Shown piece by piece: positions 1 through 13,200 of a DNA stretch of 64,000 nt. The DNA comes from Phaseolus vulgaris (lineage: Eukaryota > Streptophyta > Magnoliopsida > Fabales > Fabaceae), in assembly GCF_000499845.2 (NCBI RefSeq), contig NC_023753.2:16864193-16928192 (forward strand), read 5' to 3'. A program made the translations under genes and the position numbers. Under the pieces are notes generated by a model. That model was given only the letters and a program-made list of their open reading frames with translations. It was not told where the DNA came from and did no database searches. Every line of letters begins with the position of its first letter. Position 1 is the first letter of the stretch.

Positions 1-2534
1 GGTATTTCCCTTTGAAACCATGCTTACAGAGGATGTTTATGTCTTCTAAAATAACTTAGCATATACGATGGCATGCATCGAGAAGTATAGATGAAGGCAT
101 CTTAAGGCATCCAAGAGATTCTGAAGCATGGAATACATTTGACTTTAAACATCTTTAATTTTCGTTAGACCCTTGAAATGTACGACTTGATTTGGCTACA
201 AATGGGTTTATTCCATATGGAAATTTAAGCACTAGTCATAGTATTTGGCCAGTTGTACTCATACCATACAACCTTCCTCCTTCAATGTGTATGAAACAAA
301 GATCATACATTCTCTCCATGATCATTCTTGGAAAGCGAGCTCCAAGAAATGATATCGATGTTTATTTACAACCATTAATAGAAGAGTTGAAAGAGTTATG
401 GAACACTAGCGTCAAAACTTTTGATTCATATGGAAATGAAGTGTTTGATATGCAGGCATTCATATTGTGGACAATTAGTGATTTTCCAGGTTTCGGAACC
501 TTATCTGGATTGAACACACATACTGGGTTGGCATGTCTTAGATATAATTTTGACACCACTCCTAAGAAGTTTCTTAAAGGTGGTAAATTTTGTTTCATGA
601 GTCATCATTGATGGTTAGATGGAAGGCATAAATGGAACTATAGAAAATAGAAATCCACCTTTGGCATTCTCAGGATATAATGTCTTACAACAAGTTTAGA
701 ATCTTAATGTTGAATTTGGGAATGAACCAATACTTGAAGAGCGGGCAAAAAGATAGCGGGAATTAATCATGCAAAATTAGACACTCAACAATGGAGAAAA
801 AATAGTATATTTTGTTAACTTCCTTATTGGGTAGACAACTTATTGCCCCATAATTTGGATGTTATGCACATTGAAAAAAATGTATGTGATAATGTGGTGT
901 TTACATTATTGAATGATAGTTCAAATAAATGCAAAGACAATCTAAAGGCACGAAAGGATTTATAACTTTGGGGTATTAGACTTAATCTTTGGCCTGATGA
1001 AAATGGTAGATATCTCCCTCTTATATACACATTGACAAATGTAAATAAAAATATCTTTTTCAAAACTTTGAAAAACATAATTTTTCCATATGTTTACTCT
1101 AGTAACATTAGTAGATGCATTGATGTGAAACAACGTAAGCTTGAAGGATTAAAGAGTCATGACTCAATATTTTGATGGAGCAGCTTCTACCTTTAGTAAT
1201 GAGATAGACGCTCCCTAAGGAAGTCTGCTGTGATTTGGTTGGTTTATGTTTATTTTTTAGAAAATTGGGTAATAAAGTTTTAAAAATGGATGAACTTGAC
1301 CAACTAGAAAGTAGAATGGTCCTCACATTGTGTCACATGGAAATGTTATTTCCTCCTTCCTTGTTTTTACAGTCATGGTTCATTTAATTGTGCATCTAGT
1401 AGAAGATGCCAAGCTTGGAATACCCATCCAATATCAATGGATCCCTTGAGAGGTATCCAGGGAAATTAAAGTTTTATGTTCGTAATAAGGCACAAGCAGA
1501 AGGGTCAATAGCTAAAGGATACATGGTTGAAGAAGTTTTAACTTTTTATACGAGATATTTAGATGCAATTGAGATTGTATTCAATTGATTGCACCGTGTT
1601 AATGATGAGCCTGATATTGTGCCTTCTAATGAAAATACATTATTCCTACCAATCGAAAAATCAGTTGGGGGTTTTACTTATTTCACTCTATTTGCAAAGG
1701 AAAAGTTGCGAGCACATCATCATGTGATAACTAACTACACCATAGTTGACCCATTTATGTAGTAATTTTATGAACCATAGTTTTTTTAATAATTGGTTTT
1801 CTCTTTAGTATTAAATTATATAATTTATATGTTTCACATAAGGAATTTAGAGATACTCTACAAAGACAACTAAGAAGTCGCACACGATCATCCTCTGTTA
1901 TAGACAAGAGGGTTCATAGAGAATTTATATAGTGGTTTTCACATCGTGTATGTAAATTTACTCCAATGATATTTGATCCTATATATATATATATATATAT
2001 TACAATTTATATGATTGTTTATTTTTTTTATGTCTTAGATGGAAAATGAATCAATTGGTATCCATTTAGATGATTTACATTTCTAAGTTGTGGGTTCGAT
2101 TGATTGTGCAAAGCGATAGTGCCTACAATGTTAATGGATTCAAATTTCGTATATTAGAGCATGACCTTTGGCTTAAAACACAAAAAAGTGAAGTGTTTGG
2201 TACATTTGAGACAAGGAGTTATGCTAGTAGTGATAATAAAATGTGGTTTAAAGGTGTTTCATATTATGGTCAATTGATAAACATAATTGAGATGAACTAC
2301 CATGGTCAATTCTCAATTGTTTTATTCCAATTTATGTGGACTAATACAACTACTTCTAGAGGGATTACGAGTGATGAGTATGGATTTACAGTAGTAAGCT
2401 TTTCACGCTTGATCCATATTGATGATAACGATGACGACGAGGCATACATCCAGCCATTAAAAGTTCAAATGGTGTATTATGTAGAAAATGGGTTTGAAAA
2501 AAAAAATTGTGCATACCTTAAATTTAAAGCCTAA
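1..2534 (+). pseudogene. TNP2-type CACTA transposase remnant (Transposase_21, DUF4218, DUF4216)
   Basis: Reading frames on the + strand match the C-terminal half of plant TNP2 transposases. From about 60 to 1080 I see the tnp2 core, including NLSTSHSIWPVVLIPYNLPP (from about 226) and LPHNLDVMHIEKNVCDNVV (about 840-900). A DUF4218-like block follows at about 1150-1590 (LVEDAKLG, then an RYPGKLKFYVRNKAQAEGS stretch). A DUF4216-like block lies at 2070-2534 (YNVNGFKF, then DEYGFTVVSFSRLIH). Stops and frameshifts interrupt it, for example after 611, near 780 and near 1175, so it is broken. The protein would normally bind CACTA termini and cut and join DNA in the nucleus. The N-terminal part lies left of the window. 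Introns between blocks are possible, for example 1760-2040. Confidence 0.85.
1981..2000. repeat. (AT)n microsatellite
   Basis: A short run of alternating A and T, about ten units, in the non-coding interval between the DUF4218-like and DUF4216-like blocks of the transposase remnant. Confidence 0.9.
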
Positions 2535-3663
2535 AGACTTGTAAAACATGGTTGAAGATCATGTTGACAATTTTCATGAATCTGAACCATTTGAACAACA
2601 AAACTTGGAAACATTATTTCCATATGTGAAAGAAAATATACAACTAACAAGGTTTTTTTTTTACTATTTCATTTTAATTTATTATCCTTCGAACTTTGAA
2701 TTTATATAACAATTATCCTTACGATGCATGTGAGCAGTATTACCTTTGCAGGTATGTTGGTTGGCCACTTAGTTGCGAAACTTTATACATAAGTCAATAA
2801 ATGCTTGTCTTTTTCCCTGTTAAGTTAATAATCGTGCATGCATCACAAGAATAAGAAAACAAATTCAAGCCCAATTTCTTCATGCAAAAAATGTGATGAT
2901 ATAGGTTGATTAAAATCAAAACGGATGTATGCATGCTGGCATATGTATGTCAAACCAGATCTTGTTTATCGTTTAATGGCATGTGTCATTTGTGATTCTA
3001 CAGAATTTCTAAAAGAGATTTTTCTTAATCTTTAAAAATGAAGGCATAATTTTAATCTTTTAAAATATTATTATTATTATAAAATCTTCCAATTAAAATA
3101 TTAAATTTAAACAATCTTCTACTGAAAAAATAATTTTCTCTAGCATTTTTTTAAAAAATATGAAGATCTTCAATAACAGAATATCTTGTTTTATATACGT
3201 GATTGCACAAATTATTGTGCAAGGTAAGTATTCAAAATGTTTATCAATTCTAGTAGAAATCCAACATAAATTGTATAAATTTATGTGTTTATCTTATTGT
3301 TGGTTGACCATGTAAAGATGAAGAAAAATCAATCAATAAGAATAGTTCATTTGCAACTATTCATCCATCTTATCTAGGTAATATGCTCAATTAAAAAAAT
3401 TAAGTTTTATTTTTTCATTAATATGTAATATTACATCTTCAAGAGTTTTATTGATTGTTAGGAATCTTTCATATGAAATTTTCAACCTCATGTTAAGTCT
3501 AAGTTAGAAACTCAATTGAGTAGTCATCCTTCAAGACCTAATACTCAACTTTCTTTACCCTTACCCACACCAAAGTATATTCATCATGCACTTATAAACC
3601 TAGTTAGATGTTTGATTTTTCATACAATTTATTTATCATATATAAATTGCATTATTCAATATA

Positions 3664-5510
3664 TTGATTCATTTGTTATTCACTTGTAATTTTGTGATTG
3701 ATGCAGGGCTTCAAGTACAAACTCCATCCCTGACTACACCTGAAAGAAGTAATCCTAAAGGTATTCCATCTCCATTTCCCAATCCACCTCGATATGCACC
3801 TCAAGAAGGTACTAAACATGTTCACCCTGCACCTCTAACGACACCTCAACCAAGTACTGAATGTGCTCCCCTTCCACCTCCAACTGTATCTCACCCAAGT
3901 AATTTGTGTTCACTTGTTTTTCAAATTTATTAATCATCACATCAATGGACACAATTATTTTTTTCCATTGAGTTGATTTATTTTCAATAACCTTGAGAGT
4001 GAGGATATGTTCAACTAATTAGACAAACTCTTCTCCTACATTCATTGTTCAACCCCCAATTGCACCTCAATCTGATTCTTAGCCACCACATCAATATGTA
4101 CATGTACTAGTACCAACAAGACCTGGTACATCATATGTATATTCAGAAAATGAAGAGGAAGAAAACGAGGAAGTTGAGTTGTAAGCACGTCAATAAAGGC
4201 CTACAACTCGCAAAAGAGCAAGGATCGTTGATGTCATTGGTAAGTCACTATATATGAAGTTCAAAATGGAAATTTGTATAAAACCACTATCAATTTGTCA
4301 AAAGCATATAATGTTTTATATAATTTGCATTATTTTTTTTGGTTTAGCCTTATACCCCTTAAACACAAATGTTTTTAATATTTCGATGAGCAAGAAAAGA
4401 GAAACACAAAACAACTAAGAACCAATGATGTTTGGCCTCTACCTCCAAGTGAAAGGATTTTTATGCAATGGAATAATGAAGACCAACCAATTGTAGATGG
4501 TGGAACATTATTGAATAGGTTCTTACGTAGTATTACAAGAAATTATAATGCATTTCCTATTAGTTATTCTAGTTGGAGGAATATTCCTAAAGTTTATAAT
4601 GAAGATATACTTAAAAACACTATTCAGGTAAATCATGTATAAAATTATACTATAATTAAATTTTTGTAATTTAAATATATTATAATTATGGTTAATTTTA
4701 ATTGTTGACTGTGTTTGAAGGCTAAATTTGATGTCCATTCTGATGTTCATATAAATCATGTCCTTAAATTACTTAACACAAAATGGAGAGACTACTAACA
4801 AGAATTGTGGCAACAAAGGAATGATGGAACACGTACTAAAGATGAATTGGTTGCAATGGTTCTAGAAGGAATAAACATAGATGATTGAGCTTCTTATGTG
4901 AATTACCATCTAAATTCAAAAACGAAGGTATAATTGAAATATTTTTTAGGCATTTACATTCAGATTTATTAATTTTTATATGTTGATGATTAAGAAATGC
5001 TCTAAAAAATAAAGAGCTCACACAAGTGGATCTAAAGCATTGCAAGGAAAAATGATGAAATGGTGACAATAATACATATGTTTATGTGAAATTTATGTTT
5101 TAATCTCTCGTACATTATGTCATGTAATTTTTCTTCATTTTAATAGGAAAAATAGTGTATGGATAGCTACACATAAGCAAACTAATGGAGCTTTTGTAAG
5201 TGATGAAGCGAAGGAAGTTGGAGCAAGTTCAATTTTAATAAAGTCTATAATTGTCAATCACACTTAATGTAATTTTAATTAGTTTCTTCTTGTGTTCTTT
5301 GTACGAAAAAAATCAAGCATATTAATTAACCTCATCATCATTCATATAAAAAAAATATAAACTACTAATTCCTTAGCTTATGTTTTCGTAAGCCGAGAAC
5401 ATTGTGGACGTGTTAGGGGTTTAGGTTTGGGTCCTTGCACATCTAAAGTATCCTCATTTGTATTGTGGGGCATCTTCAAGTTTGCCTTCCTATACACATT
5501 TACAAAATAA
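3664..5510 (+). pseudogene. Second CACTA ORF remnant (plant Ptta/En-Spm type, Transposase_24-like)
   Basis: Downstream of the TNP2 remnant in the same orientation. It begins with a proline-rich stretch (3700-3900), followed by an acidic region and a basic RPTTRKRAR-like segment (about 4150-4240). A block with NDVWPLPPSERIFMQWNNE and ITRNYNAFPISYSSW follows (about 4410-4620). Then come LNTKWRDY (about 4770-4795), SVWIATHKQTNGAFVSDEA (about 5153-5210) and a GRVRGLGLGP-like segment (about 5405-5445). This order matches the conserved plant transposase domain of the second CACTA gene. AT-rich gaps (for example 4250-4380 and 4630-4710) look like introns. Stops at 4796 and elsewhere show it is dead. 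Exon borders are not resolved. Confidence 0.68.
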
Positions 5511-7775
5511 GGTTCATTATTTTTTACTTTTGATCATTTTTTTTTAATTTAAAACTGAGACTTGTAGTCAATAGTCAAATTTTACAATGAGTTTTTTGTT
5601 TTATGATGATGAAATTTAGACCAGAGGTGGTTAGTTATCTTAATAAGTATAGATTGTGTTATCATTATTGTATATGGCCCATTAGTTTTAATATTAAATT
5701 TGATTAATTTCATTGATTTTGTATTCTAAACGAAGTTTATATTGGCATCACAAGTCAATTAAATGAAAGAAATGATGACTTTTTTGTGCAAAATTACCTA
5801 GAAGATTTTCCTCATGATTTTGCTATATTTGATGCATCACCAATAATATTTAAATTTTGATTAAATTAATATATATTTTATATTATAATTGGAATGTTAC
5901 TAATTATGACTATTGTTATATATTAAACATTCGATCGAAAAAATGTTCCTAATGATGAAATAAATTATTAACATAATATATTAATAACATTTGTTTGTTG
6001 AGAATGCTCACATATCTAATGTTCTACTCAATTTTAAAACTTCCACCTCCCACCACCATTTCGGCCATGATATACAACACCAAAAAAGACAACATAATAC
6101 AAAAGACAATATTAAAATAAAAAAAATCACCATAGAACTCCCCTTTACAAAAATGATGGTCAAGGGCTTCAATTCCACGAAAGAACCCTTAGCCTAACAC
6201 GAAGTGATTTGTGCCTCCTAGTGACCATTTGATTTCGAACACCTCTTTGTATTATAGTTTCTTAATATTACTTAACAACACAAACAGGAGGCTAGAATTC
6301 CTAAGATTACTTACAAACTAATTATTTATTTGCTTACATCATCTTAATAAGTATCGTTCAGGTTGACGCTACCCTTTTTATAAAATAGACAAACTATCAT
6401 TTAATCAACGCTAACATAAAAAAAAAATATTTCCTTATTAAGTCCACATATCACTTTTTAGTTTTTTATTTCAATTATAATTTTTAAATTACATCTTTTT
6501 TGTCAACTAGACCTACATTAGATTTTATTTATTTATTACAAAATTAAATCTCAGATTTCACATTTGCATCTCAGAAGTCTGTTGAATTGTTATAACTATT
6601 TATTTTAATCAGTATTGATTTAGATTCATTTTAATTAACTTTATTTTTTAATTAATTTTGTGTCACTTTAAAGTTAACTTGGCCGACTCAACTAGTGTTC
6701 CATATTGAATGATTATTTTAGATAACTCAATAAACTTTACCGAATTAATATTTTTAAATTATAATTGTTAAGTAACTGCCCACATCAATCAAGTTTTAAG
6801 ATGCATAGTAATAACAGTAAGTTAGTTAGGTTTTTTTAATCTTTTGATTTTATCTTTTTAGCGTTTTTGTCTTTATAGATAATAAAACGATATTAAGTAA
6901 AATCATATTTTATGAAATGTGTTATGTGTGGACCCTGCTTTCATAAATGAAGGACCAAACTATAAGAAAAAAAATGCAATTAGAAATGAAAATGAGCAAT
7001 TGAATGGCATCTCTTACTTATGGCTCTTGTGACCAAGACCATATGTGTGTAGTCTCTCTATTGATTTAGCAACATTTTTAACAACCTATACATATAGTCA
7101 TCAAAGAGTAGGTCACCAAAAAACTACTAAATGACAAAATTTCAAGTCAAAATTGTTGGCCAAATAACAATGATCTAAAATGCATATTTTTAAGGTATAA
7201 GTATCAAGGTATAAGTATAAGTAACAAAAAAAATTCATTAAATAAAAAAAATAAATAATAAAAAATAAATAATTATTATATTAATTAATTATATAACATT
7301 TTAGAATTTTGATAGTTAATTAAATATTAATTTATAAATTTTAATGATAATAAAAATTATTTTAAATATTGATAAATTTTTTTAAAATAATATCTAATTT
7401 AATTAATATAGTAATTAATTATTTTGTGTCTTTATAATTTGTTTTTATTTAATATTTTTTTAATATAAACTATTATATTATTTATCAATTTTGAATTAAC
7501 CTATGCCAGTGTCTATGTAGGTTTGAAACTAATCACAGATGCTAATTACTATTTTTTTCATTATTATTTTCTTTTATAATGTAAGACTTAGTTTATTTAA
7601 ATCAATGTTCATGTAGGTTTGAAACTAATATTCTATTGTATTTTTAATTATTATTTTTATGTATAATGAAAGACTTAATTTATTTAAATTTAAATAATAG
7701 TTTAAATTAATTGAAGAATAAAGAAGATATGTTTTAAAAAAATATAAATAAACTTAAAATATTTTTTTGATGAAA
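5511..7775. other. AT-rich non-coding tail of the CACTA element
   Basis: I see no gene here. Short ORFs such as 5991-6197 have no recognisable motif. Some sequence near 5740-5850 could be a further degraded exon of the transposase gene. The interval is long, low-complexity and rich in A/T runs. Confidence 0.5.
7509..7690. repeat. Two-copy direct repeat, about 96 bp
   Basis: The motif ATGTAGGTTTGAAACTAAT occurs at about 7515 and about 7611. Each copy is followed by similar T-rich sequence ending near GACTTA(G/A)TTTATTTAAAT. It looks like a simple tandem duplication in AT-rich DNA. Confidence 0.65.
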
Positions 7776-7998
7776 GCTTACTATGTAATTTGGCATTTTA
7801 GATAGGCTGACACATCAAGTAATAACAATCATTTGTTATCACATAAAAAAAATATTATTAAAAAAAAGAAAAAAAATACAGAAAAATATGAGAAACTAGA
7901 TCAGAATCCATATATTAACAAAAACGATACATAAAACGATACATAAGTAGACTATACCCATTTGATAAATTATACCTATTGATAAAGAATGATAAGAA
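7776..7998 (-). mobile_element. 5'-truncated LINE copy, 3' untranslated end only
   Basis: This stretch aligns over its whole length with 56353-56575, the 3' end of the LINE at 56353-59273. Shared blocks include ACAACAATCAT, AATCCATAT(A/G)TTAAC and AAAACGATACAT. It contains no coding sequence. Target-primed reverse transcription often leaves such short 3' copies, so I read it as a separate truncated insertion of the same LINE family. TSDs were not resolved. Confidence 0.7.
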
Positions 7999-8699
7999 AC
8001 TTAAAATATTTTATTTTTCATTTGTAAATTTCATGTTTCCAAAAACTACAAACTTTGTGTATTTGACGTTTATAACCTTATAGTTTATCCTTTTTTTTCA
8101 GTATTAGATCACCGACTTGATGTGATAGTTTGAAATAAAAATAGATTGAATAAAAAAATTTATATAGGTAAGTTTCTCATCCTTTTACAGTTGTTTTTAG
8201 TTTTTTTTTTTTTGCCTTTTTTATATGAAAGTTTATACTTCATTTGTTTTAATCAATTCATGAGAACAAATTTCTTAGTGATTTGAATAAATGAATGTAT
8301 TCATTTTATATAGGTAGAATTTGGAAAGATTATTGAAAGTTTATGACGAAATTTGTGTATCTTGAGAGTTGAAGATTTTGATTATAAATATTTCTCAAGC
8401 ACTAAACTATTTTTATCTAACGCGAATTAATTTACAAACTGTGGACTATTTTTTGTTCAAATGCACAATAAATTTGCTAGGTATTATGAAGATAGATTAA
8501 TATTTCTGTAAATTTAGAGTAGTAGAGTTGTTGATGATGATATTACTTTTTTGCTATTGTTATTTAATTTTAGTGTTTCGGTCGTCATAATAACTTCAAG
8601 TTGGAGTGAAAATTAGTTGTATAATGGTTGATTTCAAAACTTGCTACATGAGTTAGGATTTCATATTTTTTATAATGTATTTCATATGTCTATTTTTTT

Positions 8700-8706
<7 letters not shown>

Positions 8707-8736
<30 letters not shown>
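8707..8736. repeat. (TA)n microsatellite
   Basis: An uninterrupted TA dinucleotide run of about 30 bases in the CACTA tail. Confidence 0.95.
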
Positions 8737-8740
<4 letters not shown>

Positions 8741-8779
8741 AGTTGGTAGTTCAAATTATATTCAAACAACAATCATCAT

Positions 8780-9106
8780 GGTAAGAAAATTATTAAATAA
8801 AAATTAATTTTAGACACAAAAAATAATTAGTTAATATATTAATTAAATTAGATCATATTTTAGAGACTGAAAAAATTATTTGTGTCTAAAGTAGTTCCTA
8901 TCATTAATAAAATTTACAAACTAGTTTTTAAATTGATATCTAATTAGCTACCAATATTTTATCTACCAATTAATTTAGATTCTAAAGTTGGTAGCCAAAA
9001 CCTTAGTAGCTAATTAGATATCAATTTAGAAACTAGTTTATAAAATTTATTAATAATAGAAACTACTTTAGATACTAACTTTTTAGTGTCTAATTTAGTC
9101 AATATA
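8780..9106. repeat. CACTA subterminal repeat region
   Basis: Short motifs recur in direct and inverted orientation: TAATTAGATATCAATTTA at about 9009 against its inverted form near 8937, TTTAGA(C/T)AC(A/T), and AAACTAGTTT. Such subterminal repeats are the usual transposase-binding zone of CACTA elements. The region stops at the GTAAC target site of LTR element 1 and resumes at 20732. Confidence 0.6.
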
Positions 9107-9111
9107 GTAAC

Positions 9112-9361
9112 TGATCCTGCCTGTTGACCAGAACGCTGGAAACTGCCTCGTCAAAGGATCGACGTGTGCACCGCTTCAAGCTTCCGTTCCTCTTCGAGAT
9201 CCACCTCAAGAACCTGCAAAAGAACAGAGCGGCGCCGCTGCGGCCGATCGCACTCCAACGCCCAAGTCAGTGACAGAACCACCAAATACTACGAGCAAGA
9301 ACACTCAAGAAATCTCAAGGAACCGTGCAATGTTCTCTCTCACAGTAAGCTCTAGAACTCA
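9112..9361 (-). repeat. 3' LTR of element 1, U3 deleted (250 bp)
   Basis: Bases 9112-9360 are identical to 19912-20160. The LTR then stops and runs straight into the polypurine tract (9362-9375). The 5' LTR continues for another 565 bp with the U3 region and TATA box. The junction lies in a short repeat: CAAGC follows both at 9362 and at 20162. This suggests a deletion between short direct repeats. Ends are TG...CA in element orientation. Confidence 0.9.
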
Positions 9362-9375
9362 CAAGCCCCCCAGTC
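9362..9375 (-). other. Polypurine tract of element 1
   Basis: On the minus strand the sequence reads GACTGGGGGGCTTG directly before the 3' LTR. This is the plus-strand primer site. The same tract stands next to the 3' LTR of element 3 at 35117-35130. Confidence 0.8.
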
Positions 9376-9499
9376 TTAAGCGAAGACTTGCCCAGCGAAA
9401 AGACTGAAAGAGTCACGTCAACACCGGTCTACGTGGCACTGACGCAGAATTCCAAGCGGTTGTACTTTCTGCTGCTCTGACGCTCCACCAAACCCCTCG

Positions 9500-9956
9500 T
9501 CCATCACTCGACACGTGGCTTCATCAACAGTTTCCTTCAGTTACCGTTTGCGCTTCCCAAACCCATTTCGAAAAAACTCTTAAACCCATTTTCACTCTAC
9601 TGTTCCATCACTCTTCTTCGTGTTCTCAAACGCTCTCACCTTCTTCTCCTGCAAAAAACTCTCTCAGCGCTCTTCAACATCCTGAACCATCATCATCCTT
9701 CATCGTCTTCCTGATCATCAAAAGGTACCTACTTTCCTTCTTCTGCTGGTTTTTCTTGCATTTTAACCGATTCACATCATCCTGTAACTGTCTGGTGCAT
9801 ACGTTGTGGGTTGTTTTTCCATTTCTCCTTTCTCGTTACTTAGGGCTTCGTCTATCGTTACAACGAACCTTCGTTCGTTCGTCTTTCACCCTCCTCCCAT
9901 GATCGAGTCAGCCTTTGCGAACCCTGATCGTTTCTCCTTTTCTTCTTCCTTTGCAG
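9500..9956 (+). promoter_or_regulatory. Putative promoter and spliced 5' leader of the antisense gene, element 1
   Basis: An ABRE-like G-box ACACGTGGC lies at 9511-9519. A pyrimidine-rich leader with TGTTCCATCACT (about 9601) follows. A donor AAAG|GTACC at 9724/9725 and an acceptor TTTGCAG|CTTC at 9956/9957 define a 232-bp intron that ends eight bases before the ATG at 9965. The same layout is found in elements 2 and 3. No clear TATA box is seen. The transcription start is inferred, not shown. Confidence 0.55.
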
Positions 9957-9964
9957 CTTCGAGA

Positions 9965-12600
9965 ATGACTCGCTCAAAGATCACCCCGAATCCTCCTCCT
10001 TCATCGCGAAACCCTTCTTCTCAAGCACTCAACCCGCAACCGCGAGCGCGCGGTGCTTCATCTTCCCAGGCTGAGAGGCCTGCACCCTCCCGCCCGAACC
10101 TGGCCCAGGCGATTCCACCTACCACCGGAGGAGCCCCCGTTCCCCCACCAGACTTCAAAAAACTCTACCCCTGGGCCAACTCGACCCTGTTGAAGGAAAC
10201 GTCTTCCGTGAACACTGCTGGGGCAGTTTTGCGACTGACTAAGGGGGATGAACCTAACCAAACGTTTCATAAGGAGCACGATGAGAAGATGATAGTGCTA
10301 CCTTGCCCCCCCGATCTGCCCGTTTGTGCTGATGACAAGGTGAGTGCTGACGGGCCCTTCTGCTTCGTCTACACAACGCTATTCAAGAAGGTGAAACTGA
10401 AGTTTCCCTTCACCCGATTCGAGAGGGAACTCCTTACCGAGCTCAACATTGCCGCCACCCAGCTTCACCCCAACAGCTGGGCGTTTGTTCGAGCATTCCA
10501 AGTGATGTGCGACCACCTGGGGTTGCCCGCATCCGTAGACGTGTTTTTATTTCTCTTCGAAGCCAAGCACCCGGGAGACCGCCTATGGGTTAGCTTGAAT
10601 GGGATTGCTGGGAGATCGATCTTCTCCATCTTCCAGCAATCTTATAAAGATTGGAAAGGGAGGTTCATCCAAGTGCGCTCCAACGACAAGGACGCCACCC
10701 TACTTGACGGCTTCCCCTTGTACTGGGTGGACAAGGGGAAAAAAGAGTCCAAGAGCTGCTTCAGGAGGCCCAGAAGTCCTGACAGCATGGGTGCGTTGGA
10801 CAGAGACCTCTGTCTCTTTTGGAAGAGTGTGGCGGAGGCCAACATCACTTTCCTCACCACCACCCTGATATGCTTCGAATTCTACGAGGACCAACTAGAA
10901 ATTCGGATAGGTTAGAACATTTAAACTGTTGTTTCAATACCGCTTTTGTCAACCTGTTTCTGGGCGTCTTGTGCGCTGCGCGCAAGACTTGGGTTTTATT
11001 TTCCTGCATTCTTTATCTGCTTTGCTGCTTCATACTGCCTTCGCGCCCTGGCTTTGACTTTGAACTAACTCCTGCATTTTCGCTCTGTGCAGATAACATG
11101 TTGGGCCAAGGCAAACTCACGGAATTGAGGGCGCTCGCCCGAACCCACGGGTTGGCGACGGGTTCTCAAACAGTGCCCAATTCGGTGGTGGAGAAAGCCA
11201 TCGTCCACGGGCGATCGCCACCTAAGGAACCCGCCGCCCAACGCAAGAAACTAGTCCTCAAGAGGCCCAAGAGGAAAGCTCCTCAAGTGATCCACGAAGA
11301 GGAAGAGGAGGACGACGAGGCCACTGAAGACGGCCTTATCACAAAGAGGAAGAGGGTGGAACCTTCTTCACCACCTGCACCACCCCCTCTTCCTACGTCA
11401 ACGCCACCATCCACGCCTGCCCCTCCTCCATCATCGCCACCCCCACAAGCTCCTGCTTCACCAGTCCAAGCGATCCCGCTGGCCACTGCGCCACCTGCAG
11501 TTGAGGCCCAAGAGCCAAATTTCATGGAGGACCCCCCGAGCGCCTCCACACCATACGTATCAGCTGGAGGGGGTCCCCCTTCAAATGCTTCAGCTGCGGA
11601 GGTTGCTCCAATCGGGGATGAGGTTGCTCATACCTCTCCGATTCTGATCATTGAATCCCCGATTCCGTCACCACGCCAACAAGCGCCTACTGAAGAACCT
11701 GCTAAGGAAGGTGGCGACGAGAACCAACAACAGGCTCCCACAGCGCCTCTACAAGCAGCAAACCTCCCTCTCGAGGTTACAAGGATGTGAGAGCCTCTAT
11801 CTGCTAAGCTGAAGACGATAGCAGATGACATCCCCGCCGTCATAACCAGAGCCGTGGAGGGCTCCACCAGGAAACTCCAGGACGACCTCTTCAACCTCAA
11901 AACTGAAAACAGCACCATGAGGGTCGAGGTGGAGAAGTTGTCCTTCAACCTGACGCTCGCGGAAATTGAACACTCCCGAGTGGAGGACGCAATGAGCACC
12001 GAGCTCAGGCTGGCGCGCAAGGAGGCCACTGACCTTCGCCACAAGGTGCAACAACTTGCTCAAGAAAAGATTGAACTGGAGAGCAAGATCGTGCCCTATC
12101 GCGTCAAGGTGGCTGACCTGGAGGCTCTTATAAAAACTGACGCCGTCAAGGTGAAGAAACTAGAGCAAAGGTCAGCCGACCGGGAGAAACTCCTTGGACA
12201 GGTGGAAAAGGCGAGGGACGACGCCATGGCTGATCTCGACGAGGCCAACAAAGAGAAGGGAAAGATAGCTGCTGAATTGGGCCAAGTGCAAGCGGAATCC
12301 AAGAAGGTTGCTGAAGACCTTCTCCAAGCTCAAGAAACCAACGAACAACTCAAAAAGCAAGTTGAAGAGCTGGAGCAACAGAATAAGGGGCTGAAAGAAC
12401 AAGCTGAAGAACTCGAGAAACAGATTGAAGAGCTGAAGAAGCAAATTGAAGATCTCAATCTGAGTTTCGCCCAAATTCTGGCTGCCGGATTCGAGGCTGC
12501 ACGGGAACAGTTCGCCTGCTTGTTCCCTGATCTGGATCTCAGCATGGTGTCGCTGAATAATGAAGTGGTGGATGGAAAAGTGGTGCCCGCCGAAGACTGA
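9965..12600 (+). CDS. Antisense gene (aORF) of Tat element 1, one coding intron, one in-frame stop
   Basis: The function is unknown; Tat elements are known to carry extra antisense ORFs. The start at 9965 (MTRSKITPNP) matches the starts in elements 2 and 3. Exon one (9965-10910) holds the conserved N-terminal domain, resembling the 'putative gypsy type transposon' family: LYPWANSTLL, then PFTRFERELLTELN, LHPNSWAFVRAF and FPLYWVDKGKK. A phase-1 intron with GT/AG ends spans 10911-11092. Exon two (11093-12600) encodes a basic patch (KRPKRKAP), an acidic stretch, a long proline-rich linker and, from about 11850, a long coiled coil rich in E, K, Q and L. It ends with a conserved AAGFEAA...VVDGKVVP tail. 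A TGA at 11788-11790 interrupts exon two, but the frame stays open on both sides. It is transcribed opposite to gag-pol. Confidence 0.72.
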
Positions 12601-13200
12601 TCAATTTAATTCATCCATCGCTTTTATACTCCCCCTTGTATATAACTTGTAATAGACTTTATGTCCTTTCGTATATATGTTTTGAACTGTTATTCACTGT
12701 TAATGACAAAGTCTACGTTTTTCCTCTTATGACTTCTTCAATCGCTTCAACTTTCCTTGCGTGTTTAATCTCAAAGAAATGACTTAGCAAAACCGTAGGC
12801 ACGATATTTGACTTAACTGCTTCGAACCACTTCAACCTTTAAGCAACAATCACTTTATCAATTCGTAAACTTAAGGCAATTAACCTTATCGTAAAAACAT
12901 TCCTTAAGCAACAAACTTTGACTCAGCTACTGGTTCAAACACTGCTTCACCCGATCTGCTCCATCAAAACGGGTCCTTTAACTTTCTCGCCACTGTTTGA
13001 ACTTTTCCTGGTCGCCAGAGACTCTTGGCGATCAGCTTCTTTCTGGCTTCACGCCTTGGCCATTGTTCTTTGATCTGGGGGTAGAGGCGCCTTTCGGATC
13101 CTCCTCTACCTTCCTGAACTTCAGGACCACAGGCCGGGTGGCTAGGCGCTCTCTTCGAGCCTGCCTTAGCCACCTTCCAAACTTCGTCCACCCTTAACAC
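12601..13200. other. Spacer between the antisense gene and the tandem repeats, element 1
   Basis: No convincing gene. It would hold the 3' end of the antisense transcript; the stretch just after the stop is T-rich. Short ORFs at 12964-13203 on either strand have no family resemblance. Confidence 0.6.

Noticed and set aside
5991..6197. 68-codon frame in AT-rich DNA
   Set aside because: Low-complexity composition, no motif, no neighbouring exon; expected by chance.
9164..9355. 63-codon frame, repeated identically at 19964-20155
   Set aside because: Both lie in the shared part of the element 1 LTRs; the identity reflects the LTR pair, not a gene.
11788..11790. TGA in the antisense gene as a second intron or separate gene border
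   Set aside because: The frame continues unchanged on both sides and no splice signals surround it; a single nonsense change is simpler.
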